The notes under the pieces: model-generated
Database searches by the model: none
What the model was told of the DNA's origin: nothing
What the model saw: the letters and a program-made list of their open reading frames with translations, nothing else
Program-made: the position numbers and the translations under genes
In this document: one piece after another, positions 58,328 to 64,000 of the stretch
Layout: each line of letters begins with the position of its first letter
How positions within the stretch are numbered: the first letter of the stretch is position 1
NCBI RefSeq assembly: GCF_002994745.2
Contig: NC_037091.1
Location: forward strand, 13,764,501 to 13,828,500
Reading direction: 5' to 3'
Length of the DNA stretch: 64,000 nt
DNA from: Rosa chinensis
Taxonomy: Eukaryota > Streptophyta > Magnoliopsida > Rosales > Rosaceae

Positions 58328-58961
58328 CCCTTTTAGTGAGGGATCTCTTTTTTTAGTCTTTTCTAGGGATAAGACATTACACTAACTTTTCAATCATATT
58401 TTGGAATCTTAACCATTCAGTTTTTAGGTCCTAATGTATAAATCATTTATGCAAATTTTGACTGTTAAGGTATCAAACTAGATTAAATCAATGGACAAAC
58501 CAAATTTGTCAAACTTGAACTGTTCATACTTATAATCTTAAATCATTATTTTAAATGTCTTAACCATAATCAATTTAACTGAAAATTTACAGAAGTGATC
58601 TACAATCTAAAATCATCACTCAGATACTATTTGCTAGGTAGTTAACTAAGAATTTATGCATGGCAGGTACTTGGTGTATATGAATGGGATGGTAACAATC
58701 CACTGCCTCCTGAACTGTGGCTTTTACCGTACTTTCTCCCAGTACACCCAGGTTTAGTTTTCTTCCATACATGAGGCATTATCATTCATTTATAACTTTA
58801 TCCCAATAATAAAATGGATAAGTTTTTATTATTCATTTTTATATGGGGGGATTGATTGATTGTCTGGTGCAGGCCGAATGTGGTGTCACTGTAGGATGAT
58901 ATACCTGCCCATGTCATATTTATACGGCAAGAGATTTGTTGGTCCCATCAACGGCCTTATT

Positions 58962-59080
58962 TTTATTTTATTTTTTAAATTAAAATAAGAGATGATGCGA
59001 TATTAGCTCTTCGGAAGTAGATGATTTAAGGAGCAAGTTCCACCCTCAAACCTCTACCACCCTCTGGGAGCCCACCGCCC
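58962..59080 (-). mobile_element. 119-bp retroposon inside the cyclase-copy exon
   Basis: Flanked by a 20-bp target duplication GTCCCATCAACGGCCTTATT (58942-58961; one mismatch at 59081-59100). It starts with a T/A-rich run (the tail on the minus strand) and has a GC-richer body (GGGAGCCCACCGCC at the other end). This is typical of a 5'-truncated SINE or LINE. It is absent from the first cyclase copy. Confidence 0.8.
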
Positions 59081-61317
59081 GTCCCATCAATGGCCTTATT
59101 ATATCCCTCATAACAGAGCTTTATACCTTTCCCTATCACCTGATTGATTGGGACCAAGCAAGAAATCAATGCGCCAAGGTGTGCCTGCTACTTAAAATTG
59201 TTCTTACTGGGAAAAATAATTGCAATGAGATAACACTCTTAAGCTTTGCTTGTGTTCTGGTAGATTAAAATACTACTGAAACATGGTATATGCTAGAGTT
59301 TCAGTTTCAAGAGGTCTTAGGACGCGTATGGTGAACTAATTAGGTTAGGTCTAGATAATTGGAATATTCTTGTTGGAGAATTCATGCAAGGTTTCATACT
59401 ATTTCCAATTAATGTAAGTTTTTATTAGCTCAACTACTAATAATTTTTGTAATGGTTTAGCTGGATAAATTTAGTTGAGGTGTTTCTCAGTTGGAAATCC
59501 AATTTATGACATTCATACATTTCCAACTAATTAAGGTAAACTAAAACAATATTCCTCGTAAATAAATCTGCAGGAGGATTTGTATTACCCACATCCCATT
59601 TTACAGGACGTGCTGTGGGGGTGTCTTCATAAGGTTGGGGAACCTCTTCTCATGAGATGGCCATTGTCTAACCTCAGGCAAAAAGCTCTCACCACTGTGA
59701 TGGACCACATACACTATGAGGATGAAAGCACTCAGTATATCTGCATTGGAGCTGTCAATAAGGTTTTTATCATTTATCTAGTACTATTTACTAATGTTAG
59801 AATTAAAAAAAAAAAAAAAAGATGGTTAATTTATCTGACATGTTACGCTACCGGAGATGATTTTACTAATCTCCAGTTCCGGAATGGTTGAATTTGTAAT
59901 GAGCGAGTGATGAACCATGTCAAGTATGCCCTGTGATTTTGAAGAACCAAGGCTTATGATGATCAAAAACATGCAGGTACTAAACATGATTTGTTGTTGG
60001 GCGGAGGATCAGAATTCAGAAGCGTACAAGTGTCATCTTTCAAGAATCAAAGATTATCTATGGGTTGCAGAAGATGGAATGAAAATGCAGGTCAATAATC
60101 CTGAATTCAATAATATTAATGAATTATTATTTTCCTATATATTCAGAAGATAATGTGAGTAATTAAACATTTTGGTGATGCATACATAGGGATCGATTGG
60201 ATCTCAATGCTGGGATGTTGCTTTGGCTGTTCAAGCAATCCTTTCTACCAACCTTGTGAATGAATATGGTTCCGTGCTTAAGAAGGCGCACCATTTCATC
60301 AAAAATACACAAGTACTGTCACTACTAGCATATGCCTTATAGAACACTTTAATTTTTCTGTATCTTTTGCTCTAGAGAATATGGATAACCGTATCAAAAA
60401 GTCATTAGGTACGGTGCAGCCACGGAATGAAAAAGTGTATCCTCTATTGCAGGCTCCAGTAACCAAAAGCCACGCTTTTGACTTTAGTGTCTCTATTTTT
60501 TATTTTATTTTAAATGTTATATTAATGTTTTTCTTTCTTTCTCTTCGTTTTCTTTTAATTCCTATTTATATATTAATTGAAATATAAAAATACTTGTTTT
60601 ATACGTATAAGATACTAAATACCTTAATATTTCATTTAATATTTTTTTTTTGAGAGATTTCTTTAATATTATAAATTTTTATATAATGTTAATTAAGCAA
60701 AGCTACGAATCTTCTTCAGTATCTATTATGCGTTGGATACCCTATGACAAAGGTATCATTTGAATTTTTATATTAAAAAAAAAATTATTGAAACCTACCA
60801 TTAATATTCAGAGCAATTTTTTTTTTTTAAATCTGCTATTATGAAAATTCATATTGCTGCAATAATCTAACATCTCGTTATCAATTGTTTCATGATTACA
60901 ACCATTATAACTCCCCTGCAAAGAAGAACCTCAATGAAATATTCATATTTAAAATCAAATCCACCAACATTTAAATTTTACCAGAAGTACATAAATAGTT
61001 TTGTTATTTATAAGGTCTACATAATTTAAAATAAATGCCGAATTCAAATCCTAATCTAGTACTGAATTGAAATCCTAACATGACATTGAATTGAAATCCT
61101 AATAGTCTTGAAGCAATGACCACCATCTCCACAAGATTAGCTCCCGTTCTTGTTGCATAATGGCTGATAGAGGCATGATTCCTAAACATATGGACCAAGT
61201 TAAAGACGAGTTACTGATCAGAAATAGCATATGTACAAAATCATAATATGAACTATAAAAAAGTTCCAGATCCAATAAATATAGTCAAAATGCAAAGATA
61301 AATATATACTTACTTGA

Positions 61318-63978
61318 TTAATCAATTTGCCTATTGGGGCAATCAAATGGCATTGTAGGACGGTAGACATCATCATCTGGTGAAAAAGCAACAGTCGATG
61401 GCCTTTGAGACGTGTCACGAGCAAACTGAGACATCGTTTGCATGACATCTTCTTGTGTATCCACTGATATTCCGCATTGTTTAAACATCTCTCCCATTTT
61501 TTGGAGTGCCATCTCTACGCATCTTACTTCAAACAATTGTTCCATCCGTTTTGTTTGCTCAGCCATTTTGCTTTGTAGTTCCTCCATCATGTGTGCTTCT
61601 CTCTCTTGTGCCTTTTTGGCTTGCTCTTCCAATTGCTCTCGCAACTGTTTCACTTCTCTTGATACTCCTCGCTCTTCAACATGGATTCCAGGGACTTCGT
61701 CCCAAGTAACCCCTGCTCCAACACCTCTCACTCTGTTCCCCTTCTCCTTACCAAGAACTTCAGCATACATTTCTTCACGGATTTCTGGAGCAGTGATGTC
61801 AACATTCATGCTTAGCCTCTTTTGTTCAGCCTCTTCAAAATCCGCCTACAACAAATGTAATGGATAGACCATAAGGAAAGGAGACACGAAATATCTACAA
61901 GTATAATAAAACTACAGATAAATTAGCTTACAATTGTCTTTGCAGATGCCGCATCGATTGGTTCTTGGGACCCTTTCCTTTGATGCGTTAATTTAAATAG
62001 CTCCCACCTATCTGGCTCTTTACCATGAGAAATTTCCTGTGCAATAGATTGTATATTAAAAATATGCACTAGATATACAAGAAGGTGGGCAGGTAAGAGA
62101 GAAGAAACAGAGATACAAAGAGTTGGAAACACATCCAAATGTATGCAGGTAATCACGTTTTTAATAATTGAACTAATAATCTGAAAATAATTCCTTGACT
62201 CGTTAATTATAGAGCTTGTTATTTAATTACAGGCAAGGCAGATGTTAACTTTTTCACCCAGATTAAACAATTACTCAGCAATGGAAGAACTTACCAAGCA
62301 TGCAACAATTAATCTTGCCATACTAACTTCTCAAAAAGCATAGTTGTCTACAAAGTATATATTCTACCAATCTGGAACTCATTACAATAAATCAATGTCA
62401 AGGTCTCTTCTTCCCTTTATATGTTTGCAATTACCACATTTGGCGTTTTCTTTTTAAGAAGTGGGCAGTTAGTATATATAGGGATAGCTAAGCGAATGTC
62501 AAAGCAACAAACTGTATTAGTTGAGATACACCTATTAATTAATGTTGTTGCATTGAAAGCTCAAAGTTAGCTTTGGTCAAGAAAAAATGAGGACATACTC
62601 TAGCAAAAAATCACTTAAACTAAAGATTTTACCAACAGAAACAAAGAAAAAGGAATTATTACTGTCCATATATAGTCTTTGATATAGCCGACGACCCGAC
62701 GACTTGCATACCTAACAATCCAACATCAAAGATCAAGTTCCTGAAAATTTCGTTGGGTATGTATGTATACGTACTAGTTACCTGTCAACACATATCAACT
62801 AACATCCATGCTGCGCTAGCAATGATATAAAAATCCAATTTCAATTCTGTTTGTTGAACACCATGCAGTTATACCTTTAGTTACCTAGGTTACTTTAGCT
62901 AGCTACTACTTTTTGAATAACAATATGTTTGAAATAGAAGAAATTAGATTAACAGATTTGATCCAACTTCTGTCACCAAATGTTTTGAAACTGAAAAAAG
63001 AAAAGCAGATGCATGTTAAAACTAAAATGCTAATTCAACCTAAAAAGAGTTGACAAACAGGTGGAGAGAACCGCGATGGAACTTATGTTACTTTATAAAG
63101 CTCAACCATATTAACCTCATCAAACTCGAGAACATATATTAATATATTTGTTCTAAAAAAAAGAAATTAAAGAATACAACTAGATAGAAGAAACATATAT
63201 GTATAATTACTTAGAGGTCAAGTTTTAGTTGTACTTCTTTTCAAACTATAAAATCCTACACCCAAGTAAACGAACTAATTTTGAAAACAACTTTGGTTGT
63301 AATTATGCAGGTGTCAGTTTAGGCTTCTTAGTTTTGCTAGTTGTAATAATATGGATTCACTGGGAAATGAACAAAAGAAGGATTATCAAACTCAAAGAGA
63401 AGTACTTCAAAGAAAATGGCGACTAAATGTTGCAGCAACAACTCGCTCGTCATGAAACAAAGAAAAAGGAATTATTACTGTCCATATATAGTCTTTGATA
63501 TAGCTCTGTCCAGTGTTGAATAGACTTGAAGTTGTTCTAACATAACATTTAAGGTATGCACTGAAGTTTCACTTACATATTCATGAGTGACATTTGCATA
63601 TGTTCGAGTCCCTGTTGATTGGTTCATCTTCTTTTGAGACCGATTTCTTTTGTTGATGCTTGCTATTCTCTGTGTTCCAACATATGAACACCAGTAAGTA
63701 ATATTAAATCTAGTCTACATGAAGAAGATGAAATAATTGCTTTGTACCTGATGCTTCTTCTTGTCCATGTTTGCAACAAAAATTTTCCATTGACGCTCAT
63801 TAACACGATCATCATTAGGCTTTTGAAACCTACGTGGTGTGTTCATGAATGGTTTATACCATTTTTTGCGCAACTGAGACTTCCAGTGCTTCCACCGTTC
63901 ATTTAACTTGCTCTTCACCCTTTTCTTGATTTTACCTTCCAAACTTGCAACCCAAGGATTAGACCAATCAATAGTTTC
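61318..63978 (-). CDS. CACTA protein, Transposase_24 (Ptta/En/Spm) type, partial
   Basis: Exons on the minus strand: 63748-63978 (WKHWKSQLRKKWYKPF; DRVNERQWKIFVANMD), 63577-63669 (INKRNRSQKKMNQSTGTRTY, 31 codons), 61932-62036 (EPDRWELFKLTHQRKGSQ, 35 codons), 61318-61845 (MYAEVLGKEKGNRVRGVG, then a coiled coil REQLEEQAKKAQEREAHMME). All have GT/AG borders and join in phase; the stop is at 61318-61320. N-terminal exons lie beyond the window. This family is the second protein of CACTA elements, thought to assist DNA binding or transposition. The large 62037-63576 intron carries a captured kinase fragment. Confidence 0.8.
62638..62688. repeat. 51-bp perfect direct repeat, left copy
   Basis: Identical to 63454-63504. 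The two enclose 765 bp including the WAK fragment, inside the transposon intron. The rest of 62689-63259 shows nothing recognised. Confidence 0.9.
63260..63453 (+). pseudogene. Captured wall-associated kinase (WAK-like) fragment
   Basis: Intron tail plus exon start (AG at 63309-63310) reading GVSLGFLVLLVVIIWIHWEM, then IIKLKEKYFKENG, a stop, and MLQQQLARHE. That is the transmembrane and juxtamembrane part of a WAK-type receptor kinase. It is opposite in strand to the transposon genes and truncated before the kinase domain, so not functional. Confidence 0.7.
63454..63504. repeat. 51-bp perfect direct repeat, right copy
   Basis: Right-hand copy, beginning directly after the WAK fragment (ARHE codons). 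It is far longer than a CACTA target duplication, so it was made by repair or by duplication. Confidence 0.9.
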
Positions 63979-64000
63979 CTGCACAGATTGTTTACACGCA

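Larger units (their letters stand above)
57966..60319 (+). pseudogene. Truncated second copy of the oxidosqualene cyclase gene
   Basis: Duplicates 605-2898 at high identity, introns included. Exons: 58667-58751, broken exon 58868-59179, 59574-59762, 59977-60090, 60190-60312. The upstream homology break lies in the intron corresponding to position 605; downstream the gene is cut after the sixth visible exon by the CACTA element. Exon 58868-59179 is split by a 119-bp insert. The codons aligning with catalytic-pocket Tyr410 read Ser (GGATCGATTGGA against GGATACAATGGA). Five exons out of about 17 cannot make an enzyme. Confidence 0.9.
60320..64000 (-). mobile_element. CACTA (En/Spm) transposon, one end in window
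   Basis: Begins CACTACTAG exactly where homology to the first cyclase copy stops, in the intron just after ACACAAGTACTGT; a 3-bp target would be TGT (60317-60319). Minus-strand exons at 61318-63978 encode a CACTA-type transposase-associated protein. It continues past the window, so the other end is unseen. 60330-61317 is non-coding subterminal sequence. Confidence 0.8.

Noticed and set aside
61442..61867. Plus-strand ORF of 141 codons
   Set aside because: Antisense of the CACTA coiled-coil exon, Ser/Cys-rich as expected of such a shadow.
1..64000. tRNA, rRNA or snoRNA genes
   Set aside because: No cloverleaf, B-box/A-box pair or rRNA core was recognised by eye; a covariance-model scan would be needed to exclude small RNAs.

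Overview
The window is nuclear DNA of a eudicot plant. It has intron-bearing triterpene-cyclase and WD40 genes with GT-AG junctions, AT-rich introns, and many nested plant-type transposons. A rosid, perhaps Rosaceae, is a guess from the element types, not something the sequence proves.

Layout. (1) 260-5091 (+): the last 15 exons of an oxidosqualene cyclase gene, open and in frame to its stop. Active-site residues match the plant lanosterol-synthase type. (2) 5463-21245 (-): an unprocessed pseudogene of the ribosome-biogenesis WD40 protein UTP21/WDR36. Exon order is recognisable but there are many frameshifts, stops and small deletions. One intron holds a Ty1/copia element (10538-16906) and another a Tourist-like MITE. 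(3) 21336-22013: a PPR pseudogene split by a tiny retroposon. (4) 22862-about 25235: the 3' end of a Sirevirus-type copia element. (5) 25677-26681: a retroposon with a 15-bp target duplication. (6) 27023-36420 (+): a dead L1-type LINE with two nested insertions: a Pack-MULE carrying duplicated lactate-dehydrogenase exon fragments, and a 3.45-kb solo LTR.

(7) 36424-53705: an endogenous plant pararetrovirus (Caulimoviridae, florendovirus-like) locus. A plus-strand rearranged arm (36424-42238) faces a minus-strand arm (42239-53705). The minus arm is about 1.4 tandem genome units with an 8181-bp period. It keeps an uninterrupted 1810-codon polyprotein ORF, two intact copies of a second ORF, TATA boxes and a tRNA-Met primer-binding site. 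The presumed RNA leader holds two adjacent small ORFs that look like paralogues. The locus sits in (TAA)n DNA beside the LINE tail.

(8) 53705-57964: (TAA)n duplication, a hAT-like element built around a 60-bp minisatellite, and a copia 5' fragment joined to a possible PIF/Harbinger remnant. (9) 57966-60319 (+): a second, truncated copy of the cyclase gene (five exons), one exon broken by a retroposon. It is cut off by (10) a CACTA (En/Spm) transposon, 60320 to the window end, with minus-strand Transposase_24-type exons and a captured wall-associated-kinase fragment between 51-bp direct repeats.

Only the cyclase (incomplete at its 5' side because the window starts inside it) and the viral ORFs look translatable at full length. 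The rest is a gene graveyard built by nested insertion. Family assignments rest on remembered motifs; no database search was possible.
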